A stretch of 64,000 nt of DNA, from NCBI GenBank assembly GCA_010093685.1, contig MU006217.1, positions 210,911 through 274,910 of the forward strand, in the 5' to 3' direction. Source of the stretch: Ophiobolus disseminans (Eukaryota; Ascomycota; Dothideomycetes; Pleosporales; Phaeosphaeriaceae). Positions 1 through 12,200 of the stretch are shown here, piece by piece. Position numbers and translations under genes: made by a program. A model generated the notes under the pieces. It searched no databases. It had not been told where the DNA came from and worked only from the letters and a program-made list of their open reading frames with translations. Numbering within the stretch: the stretch's first letter is position 1; each line of letters begins with the position of its first letter.

Positions 1-633
1 AGTCTCGGGATATGCTTGCGAGACATCTCTTCGCGATTTTTTCTGATGCATTGTTGCCATCAGACTGTGACAATTAGCCATCGCAGTTGAGGCAAAGTGT
101 GGCGCGGGGATGTATCCGGTTTTCCTGTAATGAGGCTGGTGGGGTTTTCCGGGTAGGTGTCCCGAACGTGACGGCCACTGCAGCATCCCCGCCTTTGCCT
201 GCCAAGCCGCATGATCGTCCGAGGACGCGTCGAAACGGGCGGTCCGACGTCATACCACGACAAGCAAGCTTCGCGCAAAACGGCACTGACGGCTGTATTT
301 GCAACGAATTGGGACATTTGGTGCAACAAAGTGGAGCATAGCTGGCAGTTTATGGTTCCAGAACCCTGGCCAATTCGCTCGCACATACGTCAATCTGTAA
401 ACAGTCCGCAAGCAGGTCCCTTGCGTGTCAGCAGATCGCGAATGCCCCATAGAAAGTTCAAGTTTCGTGTTTACAACTGTTGCTCTTGCCGCTCCTCATT
501 CTCTATGAGCGATTGACTCACGACTGACGACGATACGACTCTACAAACAGCTAATTGAGCAGGTCGAGCAACCACCTCCCCCTCACTACACCTCGATTCT
601 CGCGTGCCACGGTCAACTTCAACAAAATTCACC
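1..633. other. Left-edge noncoding stretch and upstream region of the SMP/C2 gene
   Basis: No reading frame here looks like a real gene: the frames are short, overlap each other on both strands and show no recognisable domain or usable splice sites. The last 100 bases, rich in A and C and ending in a favourable CACC before the ATG, are probably the promoter and 5' leader of the next gene. No TATA box or repeat was recognised. Confidence 0.5.
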
Positions 634-3600
634 ATGTCAGGCGTCGAAGACGTGGAGCAGCGGCGCTCATACAGGGCCCCTCACAACGCGCGAAATCCGA
701 TACCTACAATCAAGAAGTACCGAGAAGAGAAGCAGCGAAGGCAAGACGAATATGGCCACACAGACGACGAGGCTGACGACGACGAACGATCGAAGCGCGA
801 CAAGCTCGGCGATGCATACAATGCCTTCACGGGAAGAGGGGATGATGACAACGAGGGACCGGGACCATACGAGGCAGAGAACAAGAACTTGTTGTCGGCA
901 GACACCGAGCCAGCAGACGACCATTCCGGGGAGGCTGCAAAGAAGAAGAAAAACAAGCAGCTGCCGCAGGATACCGACGACGACGAAGATGTGCAGGACA
1001 CTACAGAAGGTCAGCTACACGAGTCAGACCCGAAGAAGGCGCGCAAGAAGATGAAGAAGTTCAACGCCGACGGCACTGAGCGCGAAGTCACTGATCCCAT
1101 TACACACCTGCCCGTCCAGATCCACGACTTCACGGACAAAGACCTGGAGAGAACTGAAAAGAACACACCGCCGCCAGGTTCAGAACCGAGGACAATGACA
1201 GGCACCGACGCCATAAACAAGACCGACGACCACCTCAAGGACGAAGAGCAGGAATCGAAAGACGCACACACCGCCATGGAAGTCCTCTTCCCGCCCCCAG
1301 ACTTCGACATGACGCGGTCTGAGATCACGACTGTATATACACAAGCCCTGACCGCGGGGCTGGGGATAGTGGCTGTGAGCATGGTCGTTGTAGACACCAT
1401 GTTCTGGCCCACTCGAAAGATGACGGGCTGGAAAGGGCAGATGTGGTGGGGCATCCAGCTTGTCACCATGTTGCTGGTAGGAGTAGGCATCTCAGCCTTC
1501 ATACGTCAGTGGGCGCGCAATCGCATCAGAAACGTCTGGGACGTAGAGGTATGGCAGGCCGAGAGACGGCGTGGCCAGAAGCTCGCAAGGTCACAGACGG
1601 CGGAGAGTGCGCAATGGCTGAACTCCATGTTCGCTTCTGTGTGGCCATTGATCAATCCGGATCTGTTCACCAGTATTTCTGATACACTTGAAGTATGTAC
1701 GGCCAGCATGATGTGAAGCGCCCAGCTAACAGCCACAGGACGTCATGCAAGCATCGCTACCCAGCATGGTCCGCATGGTCGCCGTCGAAGACATCGGTCA
1801 AGGCAGCGAAGCCCTCCGCATACTCGGCGTTCGATGGCTCCCCACAGGCGCAGCCGCCCGATCCATAACCTCAGACGGAAAACTCAAGTCTCCGGACGCG
1901 GAGAAGGAGGACCGGACAGTCCAAGACGACGGTGAGGGCCAAGGCGAAGGACAGTTGAAGCGACAGGATACAATGGAGGCTGAAGAAGGAGACTTTGTGA
2001 ACGTCGAGATTGCGTTTGCGTACCGACCTTCTACTGGACGAGGCATCAAGTCTCGCGCGAAGCACGCACATCTTTACCTCGCGTTCTACCTGCCTGGCAA
2101 GGTCAAGATTCGTAGGTCAAATGTCAATCACAAGTATCGTCATCTGCTAACACACTCTAGCTATTTGGGTGGAACTAACAGGCATGGTCGGCGTCATGCG
2201 CCTCCGCCTCCAGCTCTGCCCCGACCCTCCGTTCTTCTCCATCTGTACAATGTCTTTCCTTGGCCAGCCGAAAGTAACGCTCTCCTGCGTGCCACTTATC
2301 AAGAAGGGCCCAAATCTGATGGACGTACCACTTATCAGCAGCTTCGTGCAATCCTCGATGGACGCAGCACTGGCCGAGTATGTCGCACCAAAGTCCTTAA
2401 CGCTGGACCTTAAGGACATGATGATGGGCGACGATTTCAAGAAAGATACCATTGCTCAAGGTACACTGATTGTTCGGATCAAGCACGCCTGGGACTTCAA
2501 AGAGGGCGACAGTGGGCTCGGTCCGCTCAAGAAGGGCTCAGCAGATCCGTACGTCAGTGTAGGCTGGGCAAAGTTTGGAAAGCCTTTGTGGTCGACACGC
2601 GTCCTGCAGAAAAATATGGAGCCATCCTGGGACGAAATCTGCTTTGTCAACGTGAGCCCTCAAGAGCTAAACGTCGACGAGAGGCTGCGGCTGCAGTTGT
2701 GGGACTCTGACCGCACAAGCGCCGACGACGACCTCGGCCGCATTGAGCTGGATCTCAAAGAGCTGATGAAGAGCGACGAGACGAACGGAAAGATGCACGA
2801 TCGCGAAGACGGCTTCAAGGCTATGAAAGCTGGCGAAGGCATGCCTGGAAAGCTTAGCTGGAGCGTCGGCTACTTCTCCAAGACACGAATCACAGAGGAT
2901 CAGTTGACAGCGCAGGAAGAAGACCCAGAAATCAAGACTATGGACCAGCTTAAGAAGAAGGTCTATGCGGAAGCAGAACGAAAGCTGCGTGAAGCGAGTA
3001 TAGATCACCAGCCTGAGGTCGAGCAACAGAAGCAGGAGGACTTCAAGACCCGCCAGGATCAGCTAATCATTGCTTCGCCGCCTTCACAAGAATACCCCTC
3101 CGGCATACTCAGTATCCAGATTCACCAGATCACGGGTCTGGAGCTCGAAGTACTAAATAAGAATGATAAAGCTGGCAAGGAGGAGGCAGACGATGAGGAA
3201 GAGCAAGGTGACTTCCCATCCTCATACTGTACCATTATTCTCAACCACAAGAAAGTGTTCAAGACACGCACCAAGCCCAAGAACAGCAAGCCTTTCTTCA
3301 ATGCTGGCTGCGAGCGCTTCATCCGCGACGTTCGCAATACCGAAGTCCACATCGCGGTCCGCGACGCTCGAATCCACGAAGACGATCCCCTCCTCGGTAT
3401 TGTCTACCTCCCGCTCGAAAAGGTCTTCCACAACCGCTCACAAATCAACTCCACCTTTCCCCTCTCAGGTGGTGTCGGCTACGGTCGAGCCCGCATCTCC
3501 ATTGTGTTCCGCAGCGTCCAATGCCAACTACCCAAAGAACTACTTGGCTGGGACTACGGCACGCTCGACATCAAGCCCACCGTCAAATCCATCTCCCTCC

Positions 3601-4433
3601 CCGAGGAAATGCAAAAGATGCGCATGAAGATCCGCACCCGCAACTCACGCGGCAAAGTCCACTCTAAAGGCCAAAACGAATGGAAAACCAAAGACTCGAA
3701 ACCCATACGCCTCCCCGTCCGCATGCGCTACGCCTCGCCCCTCATCATCGAGTTCCGCCAGGACGCAACGCTGCGCGACCACACACCCGCTTTCGGCATT
3801 TACTGGCTCAAAGACATACCCGACAACGAAGAGCAGACCATCCGCATCCCCATCTGGAAAGGCGACTTTGACCGTGCACAAGACAACGTGCTCGACAGCT
3901 ACGGCGATAAGGTCGGCGAGATTGAACTCACGCTTACCTTCTGGTCTGGCTTATCGGGATATCATGAGAAATTCGCCAAGGGCGATAAACACATGGGCCA
4001 AGTCATGGAAGTACTCGACGTCGCAAACGACCAAGAATGGAGCGATTGGGACAACGACTCCGATGATGGTGACTCACCACACGATTCAGCTAAACCGGGC
4101 ATCACATCCAACTCCAACAACGACTCCAACTCCTCCGATTCGTCAGACTCCGATGCCGACAGTACCTCAGACTTCCTCCCAGATTTCCTGCAAAAAGACA
4201 AAAAGTCCTCATCCAAGCTCAGCGAAGACGGCAAGCGCGGCGTACTAGACCAAGTCAAGGACTACAAAGCCAGCGCGAAACAGCTTCATCGCAAGAATCG
4301 CGGGGCTATGCAGTGGAAGGGCCCGCGCACGCTGGCGTGGATGAAACATGTGGGGGATAGGGGCAAGGCGAAGGTTGGTGGGCTGTTTAAGCATCATGAG
4401 AGGAGTGGGGCGGGGGTGGAGACGGAGGCGTAA
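634..4433 (+). CDS. mug190: Mug190-like SMP and C2 domain lipid-transfer protein
   Basis: Three-exon gene: 634-1692, 1739-2111, 2161-4433, giving 1234 residues. The start is the ATG in CACCATGTC; the upstream in-frame ATG at 604 has a weaker context. A charged N-terminus (1-230) is followed by two membrane segments (about 236-256 and 272-290) and an SMP lipid-binding domain (about 300-565, including QWLNSMFASVWPLINPDLF). Two C2 domains follow, about 577-690 and 790-910, then an acidic serine-rich tail. The second intron joins exactly inside the conserved IWVELTGMVG block, which supports the model. Known members of the tricalbin/Mug190 group tether the ER to other membranes and move lipids; that role here is inferred. 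The second C2 domain has an acidic insert and may not bind calcium. Confidence 0.9.
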
Positions 4434-5070
4434 GGGAGAGGGGGGGTGAAGGTGTATGATACTGTGTTGAATGGGAGATGGAGAGTATACATGAGCGTCT
4501 TTCAAAACATGGGGCAGCTTGACAGATGTCGTCAAGGTCAAAAGGCATTAGGTATTATATGGATATACGATACCCTACATCGACGTTGATAGGGGTTCAA
4601 TGGGAAATCTAGAGAATATCAAACCATGAATCAACGTCACACATTTGTTTAATCGTACTTACCGCAAATGTTTGTGTATGTACTAATCTGTCGACAGGAT
4701 ATACTTTGCGTTGCTAGCACATGTGACAAATCACATTCAGCGAGTAGAGGTGTAAAGAATTTGCATGTTCCTAGGAAAAAGTCTATGCATAAGAGACCAC
4801 GTCTCATTCGAATCCATACTCCCAGCCCATGCACGCGAGTGAGGTATCCCATTCCATTCCATCCAACGCCTGCGCGTTGCTTCGTTTCACATCACATCAA
4901 TCCCAACACGCAAACCTTACGCTGCGCGGCTATGCCATCCTCAAATCCTCCTCCAGCGGGAAAAAAGAAAGAAGTTGGGTGCCAAAGCAAGTATCCACCA
5001 CGTCAAGGTATCATTCCGAGGCGAATAGCGTCATGATAATTCGGCGCGAGTTAGATCTCGGGCGACCGTT
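4434..5070. other. Convergent intergenic region
   Basis: Lies between the 3' ends of the SMP/C2 gene (+) and the trehalose gene (-). It should hold the two 3' UTRs. I see A/T-richer sequence around 4540-4720 that could carry polyadenylation signals, but no gene, RNA or repeat. Confidence 0.5.
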
Positions 5071-7935
5071 CTACAGGGTTTTGATCTTGGAGAGCTTGGT
5101 GAGAACGCTGAGGAGGCCTGTGATATCGATTAGTATAACGTCACGAAGAACAGAGGATGGAGACTTACCAGTAGCGCCGTTAGTGAGGGTAGACATCGCA
5201 ATAGAATTACGCGCACCGACAGTGACGGTCTGGACGTTGGCAACGACCCAGTCATCCTTGAGCTGCTTGGCCCAGCGGAACACATTCTCATCGCTGCGGT
5301 CGTTTCCAGCAACTAACAAGAAATCAGGGCGGTTGGCCTCGGCGTACCTGCTGAAGATGTGTTGCGCCGCGGTAGCCTTGTCGAAATCGATGGTCTCGAT
5401 GATGACGGAGTCTTTGGTGGGGACGGCCTTGACGCGCTGCTGCTCGCAAGCGTCGTTGATGTGATTGGCGCAGTCACCAGCGTGACGGCTGGAGGAGTCG
5501 TTGTCGTGGGCTTTCTCGTAGTGGAAGACCAGCGAGCAGTGACGCTGTTCGAGGTAGCTGCCCTCGACACGCTCCAGATAGTACTGCAGAATGGACTTGC
5601 ACGACTCCTTCCACTTCTGAGTCTTCTCCTCATTGGGGAACTGGGTCCACTCTTCGGCGTTGGGCTCGCGGATGAAGCAGCCGTTCTCGGCGATGAGACC
5701 AAGGCCGCGAACGCGGTTGAAGATAAGTTCAGTCTCGGGAACAGTGCGTCCGCTCATCACGTACACAGCATTCTTGGTGTCGGCGACCAGGTCATTGAGG
5801 ACGTCAATTACACGCTCGGTACTAGCGATGACTGTGTTATTGACCGATCCGTAAGACGCAAGCGTGCCTTCGTAGTCCAGGATGAAGAGACGATTCGAAG
5901 TTGACTCGTAAGCGCGGGACAAGTTGCTGGAGGAAAGACGAGGGATAGACATGGTGTCGCGGTTGAACTGCTCTTCGTGTACCTTGGACAGGTGGCCGCT
6001 CAGGTTGCTAACCCAGAAGTCACCGGTGTGGTGCATGACCATATTACGCATCTTGGAGTACCGGCGCTCCCTTTCTTCTTCGGTCATCTCGAGAGCTACC
6101 CTAAACGCCTCGGCAATGTTGTTGTAATCCCAGGGGTTGACAGCGAGCTCGGCACCGTCGAACATGGATGCACTACCCGTGAACTCGCTGAGAATGACAG
6201 GACCGTGCTTCTTCGGGCTGGCTTTACCATCTTGGCAGATAACGAACTCGTGGCAGGTCAAGTTCATACCTTCGCGCAAGCTAGTGATAGCAAGCGCATC
6301 AGCGATAGATAGCAGAGCCATGTACTGCGAGAAGGCAATGTCCTGTCTCAGGAAGACCAGCGGGTTGTGAGTGAGAGTCGAGTGGACAGCGTCGATACGT
6401 GTCACGATTTCGGAGCAGATTGCAGCTAGCTCACTGTCCTCGGTGGTTGATGTGGCGACCTGGATGAGAACGACCTTGTCTTTCCACTGCGGGTTCTTGT
6501 TGAGGAACAGCTCGAAGGCCAGCAGCTTCTGTCGCACACCACGGATGCTGTCGAGCTTGTCTCGGGCGACGATGACCTTCTTGCCCTCGTACCGCTTCTG
6601 CATAGTCTGTATCCACTGCAGAACATCGGGCTCCTCACGTGCGGTGGCCAGAGCCTTGGGATCGATACCGATGGGAGACGACCAGACATTGACGAAGCGG
6701 TTCTCAAGCTGAACACCGTCTTCGGTGGCCTCGACTGACAGAATGCGGCTACAAGTCTGGAGGAAGTGGTGGGCGTATTCCTGGGTCTGGAAGGCGACAA
6801 GGTTGGCTCCTAGTATGCCATCCAGCAACTCCTTACGCGCGGCGAGGCAACGGAAAACTTCGGACGAGGGGAAAGCAGTGTGCAAGAAGAAGCCAATCTG
6901 CGCATCCGCGAGCTTCTGGCGGACCATCTGGGGGACAAGACATAGGTGATAGTCGTGGATCCAGATGATGTCGCCGCGCTTGTAGTTCTGGACAACCTTG
7001 TCCGCAAATGCTTGGTTGATCTTGACGTAGAAGCACCATGAGTGGTCGAGGAAGGCTTTGCTCTTGGGGTGGTCGGGGATGATGTAGTGGAAGACTGGCC
7101 AGAGAATTGTCTTGCAGTAGTGGGCGTAGTGGCCATCAAAATCCTTATCGCTGACATAGACGGCAAGAGCGTCGTGCTCCTCCTCGAGTTTCTCATAGAT
7201 CTCGACTTTCTTGTCCTCGTTAAGACCGTCTGTAGGGAAGCCAACAAGGCCGACGAAGAGGACATCCTTTATGCGGCCGTTGTCCATGGCTGCGCGCACC
7301 GCGTTGGTCAGTCCACCGTTACCCTGGACGGCAGGCACGACCGAGTACTCCGAAGCCCAGCGGGGGTCCATGTTTGGCTTGCCTCCCGTGGAGCCCTTCT
7401 TCCTCTCCGTTTGGGTCTGGGTCTGGCCCCGTTCCAGCACCTTGTTGTATTCGAGGAGTGCGTCGGGCAGCGAAGGGGCGGCTTTGGAGGTTGGCTGATT
7501 GAAGAAGAGGCCGCTGGCGCCCCACTCTGGGATGTGGGCGTCGCTGCGGACTAAGCTCTTGGGGTCTCGCGGGCGTGGGAAGTGGGTTGCTGCGCTCGTC
7601 TGGCCGGGGGTGAAGAAGCCCTCATGGTCCAACATGGCCGCCATTGACGCCTTTGGTAGCTGGATGTGAGAGGGCGGCGTCTGCCGAAGCAGGCTCTGCG
7701 GCTCATCTTTCTGGCTACGGACGCTGTTAACGGATGCCTGGCGACCAATGTCACTGAGCTTGGGTGGAGCAGACTCTGGTTCCTTCGGGCTGGCGGGACT
7801 GGTTTTGGACTCGTGCTTGAAGTCGGCCGTGTATGGGAGGAAGCTGTTCCATTAGTAATCTGCTCAAATGGGCCTCTTCGACCACAAATAGGAGCAAACC
7901 GGGGCCACGTACAGGGAACAGACGAAGGTGGTCAT
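5071..7935 (-). CDS. tsl1: Trehalose-6-phosphate synthase regulatory subunit (Tsl1/Tps3-like)
   Basis: Exons on the minus strand: 7935-7913, 7843-5169, 5117-5071; 914 residues. The tiny first exon encodes MTTFVCSL and joins to FLPYTADF, the N-terminus typical of Tsl1/Tps3 proteins. A GT20 glycosyltransferase domain (about 110-600) keeps the HDYHL and SLREGMNLTCHEF blocks but has DKLDSIRGV where active synthases have DRLDYIKGV. A HAD phosphatase-like domain follows (about 655-890); its first motif is LDYEGT instead of LDYDGT, so the second Asp is lost and phosphatase activity is unlikely. In yeast such subunits scaffold the Tps1/Tps2 complex. The last intron (5118-5168) is 51 nt and stop-free, so it could be missed; splicing restores the family ending GATGLLS. 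Two AGGGG stress-type elements lie upstream (8037-8041, 8382-8386). Confidence 0.92.
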
Positions 7936-9223
7936 GCTGGGCGGTAGACTGGCGTGCGCGCCCGTTGATATCGAGGTGTTTGTCTAGTGATGGTGTAGGG
8001 ATGGTGACGGGGGTTAGATAGGAGGCACGGGTTCGGAGGGGATAGTTCGCAGGAGTCAAGGTGAAGTCGTGCTGGTGGCCGGCGAGGTGGAAAGTTCCAG
8101 TGCCTTGGTGGTGTCAGGGTTTCGTCCAAGGAAAGGGTCGCAAAACAACGCGTACTACTTGCAAACCACGTCGCCCGCTGCGCAGGGACAAGCCGGTAGA
8201 TTAAGTACAAACGAGCGTGTCTGTGCCGTGAAGCCGAAACAGTGCCTTGGTTGTTCTGTGCGAGGATGCTCGCCGCGAGACAAGGTCTGACTTGTTCCTT
8301 TTTTCCAAATGCCAGCTTCAGGCCTTCGCGTGAAATTCCGACGTCATCGCGGGGCCAAGGAGCAGGCACAGCTGAGCACGCAGGGGCCATGTCCTCGTCT
8401 TACCATCAGTGCCCAACTCCACGGGCCACAAAGTATATCATTGGCAAGCATCTTAAGGATGCGGCGTTTGTGGACGTTCCTCGTCGGAAATGCAGGGCCA
8501 GTTTGATGCCAATGCCGCGGTCAGGTGTCTCTGGAAACCGCCGACGCCAATAAGAACCCTGACAGCCGTTGGACTACAAAAGCAACTACTGTGCCCGCGA
8601 CCTTAGGCAGACCGCGGAAAGCTGCCGGACGGTGCTTCTTTCCCAGTGCAGCCTTTACCACGTCGAGGCAAGACAGCAGATCATCCGGATACATTTCCGC
8701 AATGGCATTCCCAACAATGCGATGATCTAGAATGCGATGTGACCCGACTTTCCTAAACAGGTATGTTTCGCGCCGAGGCATCGATTGCCCATCGCACGTT
8801 CCCACGAATCAGACTCAGCGCCCCAACCCGCCTGATACTGCCTGCTGGAGGTATATGCAATCGTATCAACGAATCCTAATATTGCAAGCTGGAAGTATTC
8901 ACAGCGCTATCACAATCATCATATACATGTAGTTGGTAAGTGAAGATATACAGAGTTCACTCAAGGACGCATGTCAAAGAGCATTTCAATGTGCCATTCA
9001 TATCCTACACAGGGCAGAAGTCCAATCCTATCATGCAAGCCATCCAATCATGCGCGCCGACAATGCAACATGAGCCCCTAATCTGACCCACTTTTGCGCC
9101 GAACCCTAGTAGTAAACCCTGGGGAATCTCGAAGAAGGCTGAAAAATTAACGCCACGGATGATAGACAAAAGAAAAAAAGGCGATAGTAGAGCCTGAAGG
9201 CCCTCGCGAAAGTTTTGGGACGA
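7936..9223. promoter_or_regulatory. Upstream region of the Tsl1-like gene and 3' flank of the exchange-factor gene
   Basis: About 1.3 kb without a supported gene. AGGGG pentamers at 8037-8041 and 8382-8386 match the stress-response element core used by Msn2/4-type factors, which control trehalose genes in yeast; their use here is inferred. Short frames on both strands are not convincing. The part beyond about 9000 is probably the 3' UTR of the minus-strand gene ending at 9224. Confidence 0.4.
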
Positions 9224-12200
9224 TCATGCATCCTCCGGCAGAATGCGAGCAAAGTGCTTCTCCCAGATCCAGCCAACCGTCTTGGTGGGATCGTCCTGGT
9301 TGCGCGCAAGCCAGAGCTCGCCCTTCATGCCGATGACATCGAAGATCTCACCAGGCACGTAGACAAGGTACGGAATACCACCCTCACGCCGATCATGCGC
9401 AATGTTGAACTCGAAGAGACTAGCAGCCAAGAAGAGAACCTCGGGCTCGTCGGTGTCGCCGGGCGTGGCAGGCAACTCCTCGACGAAGCTAGGGACAGGC
9501 GAATCGGACATGGGTAGCGCGGAGTTGAAAACGCCGGAACCGCGGTGCGAGCCGGGAAGTGACGAATTATGCGATATGGGCGCAGACATGGAATGCACCA
9601 TGGGCTGCGAGGTAGGTGCAAGGAAAGAAGCGCCCAGTTGGGGTGGGAAGTCGAATGAGCCGTCGCCGAGCGGTGAGCGGTCGTCGAAGTCGCAGGCGCC
9701 GTCCAAACCAAGGTAGTTGTAGTTACGGGATGGGCCGGTGTTGCGGCGCCCGTGGGACATGACCGTTGCTTCGCTGTCGTCAGATACAGGGCTGAGGGCG
9801 CGAGCTTCGCGAAGAGAGGTTGGCCCAGGACCCAGACGATTTGGCGATGTGTAGATGGACGGGTATGCAGCGCCGTGTGGTACAGGGCGTATCGGGTCAT
9901 ATAATCGCTTGTGGCCTGTGCCTCCTGCGTAGGGACCTGCATAGCCACCACTGTTGCGGTTGCGGGAGTCTAGCACAGAAGCTTCGCTGCCCATGGACTC
10001 AGTGCGACGAGAGGATGAGTTTCGAGACGAGCCGCCGCCATCAGAAGAGATGGTCGGCACAGGTGAAGTCATGTTCGAGATATCGACTAGCAGGTTGCGG
10101 TTGATAATACCGAGCCTGTTGGCGAGATCCTGCATGGGCTTGTAATCAGAGTTAAAGCGCTCGACGTAGGATTCCATGTCATATCGAAGCGAGGTCGTGT
10201 GCTGCGGCTCGCTCTCAAGAAGCGGCAGGATCTTCTTCGAGCAGGTCTTGTACCAGTCCTTCTGGAGACACATGAAAAGGGTCATCATGGTGCGCATCAG
10301 GCTCTTTGTCCTCTCATAGAGAAGCGGCAGCTCATGCTTGAGCGTATCATTGATCGTCGTGAATCGCTTCGCAGACTCCTCAAGATCGGGATCGACTTTG
10401 TCGCCGCGTTCAACAGCTGTCTTGTGCTTAACGTAGTACAGCAAGAACTTCTTACGCTGCTCGATCGTCTTCTGATACGCAACCCACATCTCCCAGAGAT
10501 CAGCGACGGGCCTCAGCACGCGACTGCGAACAGCTGTTTTCTACAAAATGTTAGTGAGTGACGGATGGCAGTATACATAGACGTACATGATCTTCGAGGG
10601 CCCTGTTCTGGAGCTCGAAGTGAGCCATTGCCCATTTCCGCCACGTGCTCTCGAGTTCTGGATGCACAGACGGCGCTGTCTCGGATATCGTGACAAAGCC
10701 CATGAAGACAATGTTGAGCTGCTGGTAGTGCTCGGTGATGGCGTCCAAGTAATTCTCAAAGTCACGGATGACGATCTGGAGCTGGAAGAAATGGCCGCCA
10801 AACTTCTGTTCTCGCGACTTGTACTCCTGATCCTTGAAAGCCTTGTCTGCCTCATCGTACGCCTTGTTCTTGTCGACCTTGGGGATGAACGCCTTGACAA
10901 ACTGTTTGCCAATGCCCTTTCCCTTGGTCTTCTCTTTCTTGCCTTCAGAGGTGGCGGCGCGGAAAGTATCTGCTCGCTTCTTTGCTTCGTTGATCCGGCC
11001 GCTGATTGCCAAGAGCTCTTTGCGTGCAGCCTTGATGTCCGGTAGATCGGGGTGGTTCGGGTCGCTGGAGTTCTCTAAGCTGTCCAGGAGCAGTGGGTAT
11101 TTGAGCAGACGTTGGCAAGGCTTGAGAAGGAGTGAATCCAAATCCCAAGCCTGCGTCATGTTCTCAACCTGCTCAAAGCAAGCCGAAACCCAGCCAGCCA
11201 GGTCAGAATTAGCTTGGTGCTTCTTGATGTAGGCAGCCGCGTTTTCTTGATTGAGGTAGTACGTCGTGTACAATCGCTCCATTCGTTCTGCGTTCTCCAG
11301 GAAAACTTGCCCGATCGTAGTGAGATGGTCCTTTTCGATGGTACAGTTCTCAAACGGATTCTGTGAATCCTCGGATGGTCGTGGCATACTCGAAGATGCA
11401 TCGCTCACGGTTCTGGAGTCAGATGAGTCGCGGTTCCACGGTCCAGTCGGTGAAGGGATGTCATAATTGATGATGGGCTTGGCGGCCTTCTTGAAGGACC
11501 GGAAAAGTGAATGTGAGAACTTCTCAAGCTCCTTGCAGTTACTGAACAGAACCTTCTTCTCTTTTTCGCTCATCAGGCTGTTTGCGGTGGCTTCGAAGAT
11601 GTTGTGCGCGATCATCATGTCGATGCAAAACTGGTGCTCGGTGGTGAGTAGTTCTTCCAAAATCCTGTATCGCTTGATTAATGCTTGCTTGGCAGGATCT
11701 GGTGGTCCACTCTCTGTCGTACTCCGTGATGCTGGTGTCAAATCAGCTGCCTTGACAGGTTGCGGAGCGCCATAGCGAGCTGCGAGGTCTTGCTCATTGG
11801 ATTGGTTGACTGGCGCACGCGCGCGCGCGGGGTGCAGCTTGAAATGCTGATTGTTTGTCGGAGACTGCGGGTACTGGATTGGATACGGCATTTGCGGTTC
11901 GTGCGCGGGAAGGGTGTGATGATCGATCGAAGGCTCGACCGGTGGCGGAGGAGGTGAATAGGCTGGGCGAGGCGGAGCGTGTTGCGATGAGGGTGAAGGC
12001 GGCATCTCGTCGTGGTATGAAAGGCCCAGACCGCCATTGGTCCAAGCGAGTTGCGGAAGTTCAATGCCTGTGGTCGATGTGCGACCTGTCGTTGAGCTGC
12101 GCAGAAGCTGGTCTTGCGAAGGGTTTCCAGAGGAGCTGCCTGAGCGCGATGCGTCGTCGTGGATAGTGGTGGTCGTGGACCCTCGGGAGCCACGTGAGTA

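Noticed and set aside
4100..4200. AACTCC/TCCGAT-like repeats in the SMP/C2 gene considered as a tandem repeat
   Set aside because: They encode a Ser/Asp/Asn-rich tail and are too irregular to be a separate repeat feature.
5359..5904. Plus-strand frame of 181 residues antisense to the trehalose subunit gene
   Set aside because: Mirror of a well-supported GC-rich coding exon; no independent features.
7042..7554. Plus-strand frame of 170 residues antisense to the trehalose subunit gene
   Set aside because: Antisense shadow of the GT20 domain exon.
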